In this document: piece after piece, positions 1-7,512 of the stretch
How positions within the stretch are numbered: the stretch's first letter is position 1
Layout of the letters: each line of letters starts with the position of its first letter
DNA from: an uncultured Streptococcus sp.
GTDB lineage: Bacteria > Bacillota > Bacilli > Lactobacillales > Streptococcaceae
Length of the DNA stretch: 12,810 nt
Direction: 5' to 3'
Assembly (NCBI GenBank): GCA_916048145.1
Contig: CAJZGT010000025.1
Location: forward strand, 1 to 12,810
Program-made: the position numbers and the translations under genes
The notes under the pieces: generated by a model
Databases searched by the model: none
The model's input: the letters and a program-made list of their open reading frames with translations, nothing else
What the model was told of the DNA's origin: nothing

Positions 1-17
1 CAAATTTAATCGGATAA

Positions 18-48
18 AAAGGGCAGGAATTTTCCTAGCCCTTTGTTT
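18..48 (+). terminator. Rho-independent terminator of the upstream gene
   Basis: AAAGGGC (18-24) pairs with GCCCTTT (38-44). Inside it AGGAA (25-29) pairs with TTCCT (32-36), leaving one bulged A and a very short loop. A T-rich tail (GTTT) follows. No gene in this window ends here, so it must serve a gene left of the window. Confidence 0.7.
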
Positions 49-54
49 ACAGAT

Positions 55-82
55 TTGACTCGAATCTATCAGAATGTAAAAA
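55..82 (+). promoter_or_regulatory. Probable sigma-A promoter of mutS2
   Basis: TTGACT (55-60) is a 5/6 match to the -35 consensus. TAAAAA (77-82) is a weaker -10 at 16-bp spacing. The pair lies after the upstream terminator and about 40 bases before the mutS2 start, where a promoter is needed. The -10 is poor, so the exact element is uncertain. Confidence 0.4.
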
Positions 83-120
83 GCTACCACACCTAGACAT
101 TCAAAGACAAGGAAATAAAG

Positions 121-2457
121 ATGAATAAGAAAATATTAGAAACATTAGAGTTCAATAAGGTCAAGGCCTTGTTTGAGCCTCATTTGTTGACCGAGCAGGG
201 CTTGGAGCAATTGAGACAGCTAGCTCCGACTGCCAAAGCGGATAAAATCAAACAGGCTTTTGCTGAGATGAAGGAAATGCAGGCTCTCTTTGTCGAGCAA
301 CCGCATTTTACCATTCTCGAAACTAAGGAAATTGCAGGAGTTTGCAAGCGGTTGGAGATGGGAGCGGACCTCAATATCGAAGAATTCCTACTCTTGAAGC
401 GCGTGCTTCTTGCTAGTCGAGAACTGCAAAGTTTTTATGCTAATCTGGAAAATGTCAGCTTGGAAGAATTAGCCCTTTGGTTTGAGAAATTACATGATTT
501 TCCGCAATTACAAGGAAATCTCCAAGCTTTTAATGATGCAGGTTTCATTGAAAATTTCGCAAGTGAAGAATTGGCGCGAATCCGTCGAAAAATCCATGAT
601 AGCGAGAGTCAGGTACGCGATGTTTTACAGGATCTGCTCAAGCAAAAAGCGCAGATGTTGACAGAAGGAATTGTTGCCAGCAGAAATGGCCGTCAGGTTC
701 TACCTGTCAAAAACACCTACCGCAATAAGATTGCAGGTGTCGTTCATGATATTTCTGCTAGTGGAAATACCGTCTATATCGAACCCCGTGAGGTGGTCAA
801 ACTGAGCGAAGAAATTGCTAGTTTGCGAGCAGATGAGCGCTATGAAATGCTTCGCATTCTCCAAGAAATTTCTGAGCGTGTCCGCCCTCATGCGGCTGAG
901 ATTGCCAATGATGCTTGGATTATCGGCCATCTGGACTTGATTCGTGCCAAGGTCCGCTTTATCCAAGAAAGACAAGCAGTTGTGCCTCAACTGTCAGAAA
1001 ATCAAGAGATTCAACTACTCCATGTCTACCATCCTTTGGTCAAAAATGCCGTCGCAAATGATGTCCATTTTGGTCAAGATTTAACAGCTATTGTCATTAC
1101 AGGTCCAAATACTGGTGGGAAGACCATCATGCTTAAAACTCTGGGATTGACGCAGGTTATGGCTCAGTCCGGTTTGCCGATTTTAGCAGACAAGGGAAGT
1201 CGTGTGGGTATTTTTGAAGAAATTTTTGCTGATATTGGCGATGAGCAGTCTATTGAACAGAGCTTGTCTACCTTCTCTAGCCACATGACCAATATTGTGG
1301 ATATTCTTGGCAAGGTCAATCAACATTCGCTCTTGCTCTTGGATGAGTTGGGAGCTGGTACAGACCCTCAAGAAGGAGCTGCTCTTGCCATGGCTATTCT
1401 GGAGGACATTCGTCTGCGTCAAGTCAAGACCATGGCAACCACCCACTATCCAGAACTCAAGGCCTACGGTATTGAGACAGCCTTTGTTCAAAATGCCAGC
1501 ATGGAGTTTGATACTGCGACTCTTCGCCCGACTTATCGCTTTATGCAGGGAGTTCCTGGCCGAAGCAATGCCTTCGAAATTGCTAAACGTTTAGGTCTAT
1601 CTGAAGTTATCGTAGGGGATGCCAGTCAGCAGGTCAATCAGGACAATGATGTCAACCGGATTATTGAGCAACTGGAAGAGCAGACGCTAGAGAGCCGCAA
1701 ACGCTTGGACAATATCCGTGAGGTGGAGCAAGAAAATCTCAAGATGAACCGTGCTCTAAAAAAACTTTATAACGAGCTCAATCGTGAAAAGGAAACCGAG
1801 CTTAACAAGGCGCGTGAACAGGCTGCTGAGATTGTGGACATGGCCCTAAGTGAGAGTGACCAGATTCTCAAAAATCTCCACAGTAAATCTCAACTCAAAC
1901 CCCATGAAATCATTGACGCCAAGGCCAAATTGAAAAAATTGGCTCCTGAAAAAGTGGACTTGTCTAAAAACAAGGTCCTTCAAAAGGCCAAGAAAAAACG
2001 AGCTCCAAAGGTGGGAGATGATATCGTTGTTCTCAGTTATGGACAGCGTGGTACCTTGACCAGTCAACTCAAAGACGGTCGCTGGGAAGCCCAAGTTGGC
2101 TTGATTAAGATGACCTTGGAAGAGAAAGAATTTGACCTTGTTCAAGTTCAGCAAGAAAAACCAGTCAAGAAGAAACAAGTCAATGTTGTGAAACGGACAT
2201 CTGGTCGTGGCCCACAAGCCAGACTGGATCTTCGAGGTAAACGCTATGAAGAAGCCATGAATGAGCTAGATGCCTTTATAGACCAAGCCCTGCTTAATAA
2301 TATGGCTCAAGTTGACATCATCCATGGTATTGGAACAGGTGTTATCCGTGAAGGTGTCACCAAATATCTACAAAGAAACAAACATGTCAAGAGTTTTGGC
2401 TATGCCCCACAAAATGCTGGAGGCAGTGGTGCGACTATTGTCACTTTTAAAGGATAA
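121..2457 (+). CDS. mutS2: MutS2, MutS-family ATPase with C-terminal Smr domain
   Basis: This 778-residue protein has full family length. The ABC-type ATPase of the MutS family is evident from the Walker A motif GPNTGGKT (residues 328-335) and a Walker B strand ending [12 protein letters not shown] (D408, E409). A long charged, probably coiled-coil segment lies around residues 500-620. The C-terminal Smr domain keeps LDLRG (702-706) and HGIGTG (735-740), the motifs linked to nucleic-acid binding and nicking. As in other MutS2 proteins there is no N-terminal mismatch-recognition domain. In the family, MutS2 suppresses homologous recombination in some species, and in Bacillus it acts on collided ribosomes; which role applies here cannot be read from sequence. 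The start is the ATG at 121, preceded by a purine-rich AAGGAAATAAAG. The gene ends in its own terminator, so it is probably transcribed apart from mod-res. Confidence 0.97.
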   Translation: MNKKILETLEFNKVKALFEPHLLTEQGLEQLRQLAPTAKADKIKQAFAEMKEMQALFVEQPHFTILETKEIAGVCKRLEMGADLNIEEFLLLKRVLLASRELQSFYANLENVSLEELALWFEKLHDFPQLQGNLQAFNDAGFIENFASEELARIRRKIHDSESQVRDVLQDLLKQKAQMLTEGIVASRNGRQVLPVKNTYRNKIAGVVHDISASGNTVYIEPREVVKLSEEIASLRADERYEMLRILQEISERVRPHAAEIANDAWIIGHLDLIRAKVRFIQERQAVVPQLSENQEIQLLHVYHPLVKNAVANDVHFGQDLTAIVITGPNTGGKTIMLKTLGLTQVMAQSGLPILADKGSRVGIFEEIFADIGDEQSIEQSLSTFSSHMTNIVDILGKVNQHSLLLLDELGAGTDPQEGAALAMAILEDIRLRQVKTMATTHYPELKAYGIETAFVQNASMEFDTATLRPTYRFMQGVPGRSNAFEIAKRLGLSEVIVGDASQQVNQDNDVNRIIEQLEEQTLESRKRLDNIREVEQENLKMNRALKKLYNELNREKETELNKAREQAAEIVDMALSESDQILKNLHSKSQLKPHEIIDAKAKLKKLAPEKVDLSKNKVLQKAKKKRAPKVGDDIVVLSYGQRGTLTSQLKDGRWEAQVGLIKMTLEEKEFDLVQVQQEKPVKKKQVNVVKRTSGRGPQARLDLRGKRYEEAMNELDAFIDQALLNNMAQVDIIHGIGTGVIREGVTKYLQRNKHVKSFGYAPQNAGGSGATIVTFKG

Positions 2458-2458
2458 G

Positions 2459-2496
2459 AAAAGCCTGAGGAAATACAAGATTCCTCAAGCTTTTTT
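2459..2496 (+). terminator. Rho-independent terminator of mutS2
   Basis: The hairpin begins two bases after the mutS2 stop. AAAAGC-c-TGAGGAA (2459-2472) pairs with TTCCTCA-a-GCTTTT (2481-2494) with a single C/A mismatch and an 8-base loop. The T-run 2491-2496 completes it. Confidence 0.85.
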
Positions 2497-2503
2497 ATCA
2501 TTT

Positions 2504-2532
2504 CTTTTAAACATGCTCAAATATGCTATAAT
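2504..2532 (+). promoter_or_regulatory. Extended -10 promoter of the mod-res operon
   Basis: TATAAT (2527-2532) is a perfect -10 preceded by TG at 2524-2525, giving the extended form TGnTATAAT typical of streptococci. The region at -35 (around 2504-2509) is T-rich and poor, which extended -10 promoters tolerate. The predicted start near 2539 leaves a leader of about 100 bases before mod. Confidence 0.75.
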
Positions 2533-2556
2533 AGAACTAGAAAATTGAATAAAACC

Positions 2557-2572
2557 GAAGGGTATACCCTTC
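2557..2572 (+). repeat. Perfect 16-bp palindrome in the mod leader
   Basis: GAAGGGTATACCCTTC is identical to its reverse complement. In RNA it could form a 6-bp stem (GAAGGG/CCCUUC) closed by a UAUA loop. It lies about 20 bases after the predicted transcription start and shares its last three bases with the next inverted repeat. It could be an operator or a leader RNA hairpin; no adjacent regulator gene is visible. Confidence 0.8.
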
Positions 2573-2595
2573 CTTTATATATACATATAAAGGAA
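2570..2595 (+). repeat. Inverted repeat with 11-bp perfect arms in the mod leader
   Basis: TTCCTTTATAT (2570-2580) and ATATAAAGGAA (2585-2595) are perfect reverse complements separated by ATAC. No T-run follows, so it does not look like a terminator. It overlaps the preceding palindrome at 2570-2572, so in RNA the two hairpins compete for three bases. The repeat ends 46 bases before the mod start codon. Confidence 0.8.
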
Positions 2596-2641
2596 TACTA
2601 TCAGCTCTTCACAAATTTTAAGTGAGAAGGAGATTCCGTAT

Positions 2642-4501
2642 ATGAAACATGAATTAGAGCAGGTTCTCTCTAAAAATCCTAAGTTTTTAGTGGATGGTGT
2701 GCTAAATAAAAATAAGCTGGCTGAGCTGGCACGGCAGTACAGTCCTGACTTACTCAATCAGTTGAGTAGTAATGAAAAAATGACCAATCATTTCTTTTCA
2801 AAGCTACAAAATGGGGTATTGGTCTTTAAAAAAGATATCTTTTTGCAATTTCTAAATAACAAGGAGTTCTTGCCTGACAGCTTTACAGCCTACAAAACAA
2901 AAATAGGTCTTGGGATGCCAGACAGAAATTATCTTTCTGAAAATAAAGAAGTTGTGCTGAATTTTCCTTATAAAGATTGTGTGCTTGAGGGAGGGCAAAC
3001 CAAGGACGATGTGAAACGTCAAGAGGTTTTCTTTAATGAAACACTCGCTCCAACAGAAATCAATCGTTTACTGGATGATAAGGTCTTGACTAACTTTAAA
3101 CGTTATGACGAAACTGGCGAGCATAACGTGGAAGAGATAAAAGATACTGATAATCTTATCATCAAAGGGAATAATCTTATCGTTCTGCATAGTTTGAAAA
3201 AGCGTTTTGCTGGGAAAGTCAAACTCATTTATATTGATCCGCCTTACAATACAGGTAATGATAGCTTTAATTACAATGATAGCTTCAATCATTCAACATG
3301 GTTAATTTTTATGAAGAATCGTTTAGAGGTGGCTCGGGAGTTGCTGAGTGATGATGGCTTAATTTTTGTACAATGTGATGACAATGAACAAGCATATCTA
3401 AAAGTTTTGATGGATGAGGTGTTCAGCAGAAATAATTTTATCTCAAATATTGTCTGGAAAGGTCGAGGAGGTCGTCAAGATAGTAAATATATTGCTCAAA
3501 TTCACGAAACTATAATTTTTTACGCCAAAAATAAAGAACGAGCAATCTTGAATAAAGCTTTTATCGAAGACACTTCAAACTATGCTTATGAAGATAGCCG
3601 AGGAAACTATAAAACTCAGCTTATTCGAAAATGGGGAAGCAACAGTCGAAGAGAAGACCGCCCTAACCTCTTCTATGAAGTTGAATTTGAGGGTAATAAA
3701 GTATTGCCAATCTTACCGAATGGAGATGATGGGTGCTGGAGATGGAGTAAAAATAGACTTGAAGAAGCTATAAAAAATGATATGGTAGTGTCACTTGAAA
3801 AAGATGGTAGAACAGAGCTCTACGAAAAAATATATAAAGGTGATGGGAAGAAACAAACAGTTTTTACATCTTGGATTGATGAAAGTTTTTCTGGTCAGGG
3901 AACTAAAGTTTTAGAAGAAATTTTCAAAGAAAAAGTTTTTGATTACCCTAAGCCAGAACAGCTGGTTAAAAAGTTTATTGATTTAACGACCGATGATGGA
4001 GACATCGTCCTAGATTACCACCTCGGATCAGGTACAACAGCAGCCGTTGCCCATAAAATGAACCGCCAGTACATTGGTATTGAACAAATGGACTACATTG
4101 AGACCGTGTCCGTTAAACGTTTGGAAAAAGTGATTGAGGGCGAACAAGGTGGTATTTCAAAATCTGTCGACTGGCAGGGTGGAGGTTCGTTTGTCTACTG
4201 CGAACTCAAAAATGATGCCCAGGATTTTAAAAATACAGTCTTAGAGGCAAGAGAGTCTGAAACTCTATCTCAACTATTTGAACAAGCTAAAAAGTCTTCG
4301 TTCCTATCTTATCGTGTCGACCCTAAAAAGTTGAAAAAGTCAGAGTTCGAAAAACTTTCACTAGCTGAACAAAAACAAGTCTTGCTGGAGTTGGTGGATA
4401 ATAATAACCTGTATGTTAATTACTCAGAGATAGATGATAGCGACTATGGCATTTTACTAGAAGAGAAAAAACTCAATAAAGACTTCTATGGAGAGGAGTA
4501 A
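2642..4501 (+). CDS. mod: Type III restriction-modification DNA methyltransferase subunit (Mod)
   Basis: This 619-residue protein has the motif order of a beta-class N6-adenine methyltransferase. The catalytic DPPY (residues 199-202, in YIDPPYNTGND) comes first, and the AdoMet-binding DYHLGSGTT (458-466) lies near the C-terminal side, preceded by a KPEQL motif-X-like segment. The stretch between (about 300-430) should contain the target-recognition domain. Mod binds the asymmetric target, methylates one adenine in it, and supplies specificity to the Mod-Res complex; it can act alone as a methylase. The start at 2642 is set by AAGGAG (2627-2632) at 9-base spacing. res starts directly after the stop, so the two are co-translated. 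No tetra- or pentanucleotide tract of the kind that makes many type III mod genes phase-variable is visible. The recognition sequence cannot be predicted here. Confidence 0.95.
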   Translation: MKHELEQVLSKNPKFLVDGVLNKNKLAELARQYSPDLLNQLSSNEKMTNHFFSKLQNGVLVFKKDIFLQFLNNKEFLPDSFTAYKTKIGLGMPDRNYLSENKEVVLNFPYKDCVLEGGQTKDDVKRQEVFFNETLAPTEINRLLDDKVLTNFKRYDETGEHNVEEIKDTDNLIIKGNNLIVLHSLKKRFAGKVKLIYIDPPYNTGNDSFNYNDSFNHSTWLIFMKNRLEVARELLSDDGLIFVQCDDNEQAYLKVLMDEVFSRNNFISNIVWKGRGGRQDSKYIAQIHETIIFYAKNKERAILNKAFIEDTSNYAYEDSRGNYKTQLIRKWGSNSRREDRPNLFYEVEFEGNKVLPILPNGDDGCWRWSKNRLEEAIKNDMVVSLEKDGRTELYEKIYKGDGKKQTVFTSWIDESFSGQGTKVLEEIFKEKVFDYPKPEQLVKKFIDLTTDDGDIVLDYHLGSGTTAAVAHKMNRQYIGIEQMDYIETVSVKRLEKVIEGEQGGISKSVDWQGGGSFVYCELKNDAQDFKNTVLEARESETLSQLFEQAKKSSFLSYRVDPKKLKKSEFEKLSLAEQKQVLLELVDNNNLYVNYSEIDDSDYGILLEEKKLNKDFYGEE

Positions 4502-4504
4502 GTG

Positions 4505-7147
4505 ATGGCTTTTGTGTATGAAATTTATAAGCAAGCTAGTGAAAATGGCTTCATTGACTTTAAGGCAAGCATTCCAGACTACATCACGCAAAATCTGAAA
4601 TTTCCACTGCGTCCTTACCAGAAAGAGGCGTTAGGGAGGTATCTTTACTACAAAAGGGATGAGAAGAATCGAAAAAAACCAGAACAAGTCCTCTACAATA
4701 TGGCGACCGGTTCAGGAAAAACTTTGCTGATGGCAGCGATTATCCTCGAAAAATTTAAACAGGGTGAACGCAATTTTATTTTTTTTGTTAATAACGACAA
4801 TATCCTTACCAAGACAAGGGCAAACTTCTTGCCTAATGAGATGGGAAAATACTTGTTTGCGGATAAAATAACGATTGATAATCAAGTGGTGGGAGTACGT
4901 GAAGTGACAGATTTTTCCGATAGTCAGCCTGATAGTATCAATATTGTTTTTACAACCATTCAAAAACTTCACCAAGATTTAAACACCCCAAGGGAAAATC
5001 GCCTAACTTATGAGCAATTTGAAGATTTGTCGCTTGTGTTATTGGCAGATGAGGCTCATCACTTGAATGCTGGACTCGGTAAGAAAGAAAAAGATGAGAA
5101 CGACAGCTGGACGGCGACGATTGAAAACATTCAAAGTACAGCACGTAAATCTTCTTTATTTGAATTTACAGCAACCATTGACTTAGCAAATCCAGATATT
5201 GCCAAAAAATATGAAAAATCTTTGATTTTCAAGTATGACTTGAAAGAGTTCCGCTTGGATAAGTACTCTAAAGATGTTCTTTTCCACTTAGTAGATAATG
5301 AACTTCCAACTCGTATGTTGCAGGCAATCATTATCAGCCAATACCGCAAGAAAATCGCTTTGAAACATGGCATCAACCTCAAACCTTTGGTCTTGTTTAA
5401 GTCGCAAAAAATTGCTGAAAATAAAGGAAACTTAGAGGCTTTTTTGGATATGTTAGCCAATCTGTCAGTAGAACAAGTACAGTCTCAAAAAAACTTAACT
5501 GCAAATGATGAGGAGCAAAAAAATATCTTGGAAAAAGCATTTGCTTTTTTTGAGGAGTCTGGACTTTCTTTTCAAGATTTAATTGAGGAATTGCAGGAAG
5601 ATTTTCGCCGTGAACGCTTACTCGTGATTGATGGGAAAAACAAGACTAGCAACAATTTAGTGGAGTTGAATACTCTGGAACTCCCTTCAAATGAAATTCG
5701 TGCTATTTTTGCAGTTGATATGCTCAACGAAGGCTGGGATGTTTTGAATCTTTTTGATATTGTTCGCCTTTACGATATTCGTGATGGTAAGACAACAAAG
5801 AACGGTTTTGTCGCAGGGAACACTACCAATGCAGAAAAGCAACTCATTGGTCGTGGTGCACGTTATTATCCCTTTGTGATTGATAATCAAATCGAGGAGA
5901 AGTTCACTCGTAAATTTGATGAAAATGAAAACAATGAACTTCGTGTCATAGAACAGCTTCATTATCATTCTGCCAATAATCCTCGCTATATTTCTGAATT
6001 AAAGCAAGTCTTGCGTGAGTCTGGAATTTTTGATGATGTCAATTTAGAAGAGCGTGAATTAAAGCTAAAAGAGTCTTTCAAACAAACACGAACCTATACA
6101 GAGGGTCTTGTTTGGATGAATAAACGTCTTTCTTATCAAGAATATGTTGAACAACGACAGGAAAGTTTGTTGGATACCTCTTTCATTCCTAGTTCCTTTG
6201 AGGTCAGTTTACCGACTTTCAACACAGGAGATTTTGAAGCTTTCTCAGAAGATGATATTTTTGCGACTGATTCGACAAACACCTTAAATTTCGAGTTTGG
6301 AAAAGAAATTACTTCCAATATTGTTCGAGCAGCTATCAATCGCAATAAACAGTATACCTTTAAAAACTTACAGAAAGCTTTCTTTGGCTTGAGTGGTGTA
6401 TCTGCCTTCATCGAAATGCTTTCAAAAGTTAATATTATAGTAGAATCTTCTTTATCACAAATAAGTGAGTTAACTTCAGACCAGAAACTCTATATTGCAG
6501 AACAGCTTTTATATAGCATTGAAAAAGATATCGTTCCAACTGAAGAGTGCTTTTATGGTTCAGCTAACTTTGAATCTGTTCCTGTACGTGAAGTTTTTGA
6601 AGAGAATATTTTGAGAAAGTATACTGTTAATGTAAATGGGAATGCAGAGTTTGGACGGTCACAAAAAACCAAGTCTGAAACAGAGATTTTTGAAAATATC
6701 GATCAACTAGATTGGTATGCCTATGATGATAACTTTGGAACAAGCGAGGAGAAATATCTGGTGCGTGCTATCCGTGAATTGATGAATGATTTGCAGGAAA
6801 AGTGGTCTGATATTTATCTTTTGCGAAATGAGAAAGCAGTGAAAATCTATAGTTTTGATGAAGGGCGTGCTTTTGAGCCTGACTTTATCTTGCTTGCAAA
6901 TGATAAAAAAGTTGGAAATACTTCTTGGCAGATTTTCATTGAGCCAAAAGGAAGTCAATTTTTGGATAGTAATAATACCTTCAAAAATAGTAAAGAAGGC
7001 TGGAAAGAGAAATTCTTACTGCAAATTACTGAAAGAGATGAGGCAAGAACTTTGTTGGACGATGAACGTTATCGTATCGTCGGTCTTCCTTTCTTTAATA
7101 ATGAGATGAGCAGAGAAGTTGTAAATAGTAATTTAAAAGATTTATAG
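4505..7147 (+). CDS. res: Type III restriction endonuclease/helicase subunit (Res)
   Basis: This is an 880-residue superfamily 2 helicase-nuclease. Walker A is MATGSGKT (66-73), motif II is DEAH (182-185), and motif VI is QLIGRGAR (446-453). The C-terminal nuclease has the PD-(D/E)xK pattern: P792-D793, then E813-P-K815 in FIEPKG. Res is the ATP-dependent cleavage subunit and needs Mod for target recognition. The start is ambiguous. GTG at 4502 overlaps the mod stop (TAAGTG), but AGGAG (4494-4498) is only 3 bases from it and 6 bases from the ATG at 4505, which I prefer. The frame is open throughout and all motifs are intact, so the enzyme is probably active. A T8 run at 4779-4786 and two A7 runs near 5467 and 5517 are the only homopolymers that might slip. 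No convincing terminator follows. Confidence 0.94.
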   Translation: MAFVYEIYKQASENGFIDFKASIPDYITQNLKFPLRPYQKEALGRYLYYKRDEKNRKKPEQVLYNMATGSGKTLLMAAIILEKFKQGERNFIFFVNNDNILTKTRANFLPNEMGKYLFADKITIDNQVVGVREVTDFSDSQPDSINIVFTTIQKLHQDLNTPRENRLTYEQFEDLSLVLLADEAHHLNAGLGKKEKDENDSWTATIENIQSTARKSSLFEFTATIDLANPDIAKKYEKSLIFKYDLKEFRLDKYSKDVLFHLVDNELPTRMLQAIIISQYRKKIALKHGINLKPLVLFKSQKIAENKGNLEAFLDMLANLSVEQVQSQKNLTANDEEQKNILEKAFAFFEESGLSFQDLIEELQEDFRRERLLVIDGKNKTSNNLVELNTLELPSNEIRAIFAVDMLNEGWDVLNLFDIVRLYDIRDGKTTKNGFVAGNTTNAEKQLIGRGARYYPFVIDNQIEEKFTRKFDENENNELRVIEQLHYHSANNPRYISELKQVLRESGIFDDVNLEERELKLKESFKQTRTYTEGLVWMNKRLSYQEYVEQRQESLLDTSFIPSSFEVSLPTFNTGDFEAFSEDDIFATDSTNTLNFEFGKEITSNIVRAAINRNKQYTFKNLQKAFFGLSGVSAFIEMLSKVNIIVESSLSQISELTSDQKLYIAEQLLYSIEKDIVPTEECFYGSANFESVPVREVFEENILRKYTVNVNGNAEFGRSQKTKSETEIFENIDQLDWYAYDDNFGTSEEKYLVRAIRELMNDLQEKWSDIYLLRNEKAVKIYSFDEGRAFEPDFILLANDKKVGNTSWQIFIEPKGSQFLDSNNTFKNSKEGWKEKFLLQITERDEARTLLDDERYRIVGLPFFNNEMSREVVNSNLKDL

Positions 7148-7227
7148 CGTAAATTGGGGAGTTTATGATTTCGAAAATCATTACCAAGTTTAGTTAACTG
7201 AGTCAAATAAGATTTTCCCAAAATCCA

Positions 7228-7256
7228 TTGACAAAAGCCAACATTTTTTGTAAAAT
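7228..7256 (+). promoter_or_regulatory. Sigma-A promoter of the glycine riboswitch-symporter transcript
   Basis: TTGACA (7228-7233) is a perfect -35 and TAAAAT (7251-7256) a 5/6 -10, separated by exactly 17 bases. Transcription should start near 7263, giving a leader of about 250 bases that contains the riboswitch. Confidence 0.85.
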
Positions 7257-7341
7257 AAGAATCAATTAAATACCAACACCGAATGAAGTTTAATAGAAGT
7301 GGGGGAATCGTTTGATTTTCCATGACTGTAAATGGACGGAA

Positions 7342-7414
7342 CTCTGGAGAGACCGTAAAGGCACCGAAGGGGCAAGGCAGGCAACTGCTCAAACTCTCAG
7401 GTAAAAGGACAGAG
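7342..7414 (+). promoter_or_regulatory. Glycine riboswitch aptamer (single complete aptamer)
   Basis: The conserved core of the glycine (gcvT-type) aptamer is plain: GGAGAGACC, then GCACCGAAGGGGCAA, a GCAG-GCAA-CTGC hairpin (7377-7388), and CTCTCAGGTAAAAGGACAGAG. Stem P1 is CTCTG (7342-7346) with CAGAG (7410-7414), and the next stem is GAGAG (7347-7351) with CTCTC (7394-7398). Only one complete aptamer is present. About 80 bases separate the predicted transcription start from P1, and this upstream part forms only short hairpins (for example CCAT/ATGG around 7319-7334), so it may be a degenerate 'ghost' aptamer. The ligand is assigned from family knowledge, and the downstream symporter fits. 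Confidence 0.93.
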
Positions 7415-7453
7415 CTAGGATAGACCGCTTTTTAGCATTTATCTAAGCATTCC

Positions 7454-7487
7454 AGAGTACATGTATCTTGCATGTGCTCTTTCTTTT
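7454..7487 (+). terminator. Riboswitch expression-platform terminator
   Basis: AGAGTACATG (7454-7463) pairs with CATGTGCTCT (7471-7480) in a 10-bp stem with one G-U pair and a 7-base loop, followed by the T-rich tail TTCTTTT. It lies between the aptamer and the symporter ribosome-binding site, as expected for transcriptional control. CCAGAG (7452-7457), which includes the base of this stem, is complementary to the 5' P1 strand CTCTGG (7342-7347). Aptamer and anti-terminator folds would therefore exclude each other. Confidence 0.8.
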
Positions 7488-7512
7488 GGGGTTGAAAAGA
7501 TAGGAGAATAGA

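Noticed and set aside
2312..2548. Open frame running from the end of mutS2 through its terminator
   Set aside because: It overlaps the conserved Smr domain, crosses the terminator and the mod promoter, and has no supporting start signal.
2570..2595. Second leader inverted repeat as a transcription terminator or insertion-sequence end
   Set aside because: No T-run follows, the stem is mostly A-T, and there is no transposase or target-site duplication nearby.
3582..3773. Small overlapping open frame inside mod (+ strand)
   Set aside because: It lies wholly within the mod coding frame, has no ribosome-binding site of note, and shows no recognisable domain. Similar frames inside mutS2, res and the symporter gene were rejected for the same reason.
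4779..4786. T8 run in res (with A7 runs near 5467 and 5517) as a phase-variation switch
   Set aside because: The tracts are short, encode ordinary residues in an intact frame, and are no longer than expected in AT-rich coding DNA. Known type III phase variation usually uses longer repeat tracts in mod, and none is present.
7165..7181. ATGATTT/AAATCAT hairpin as the terminator of res
   Set aside because: The stem is only 7 bp, AT-rich, has a 3-base loop and no following T-run.
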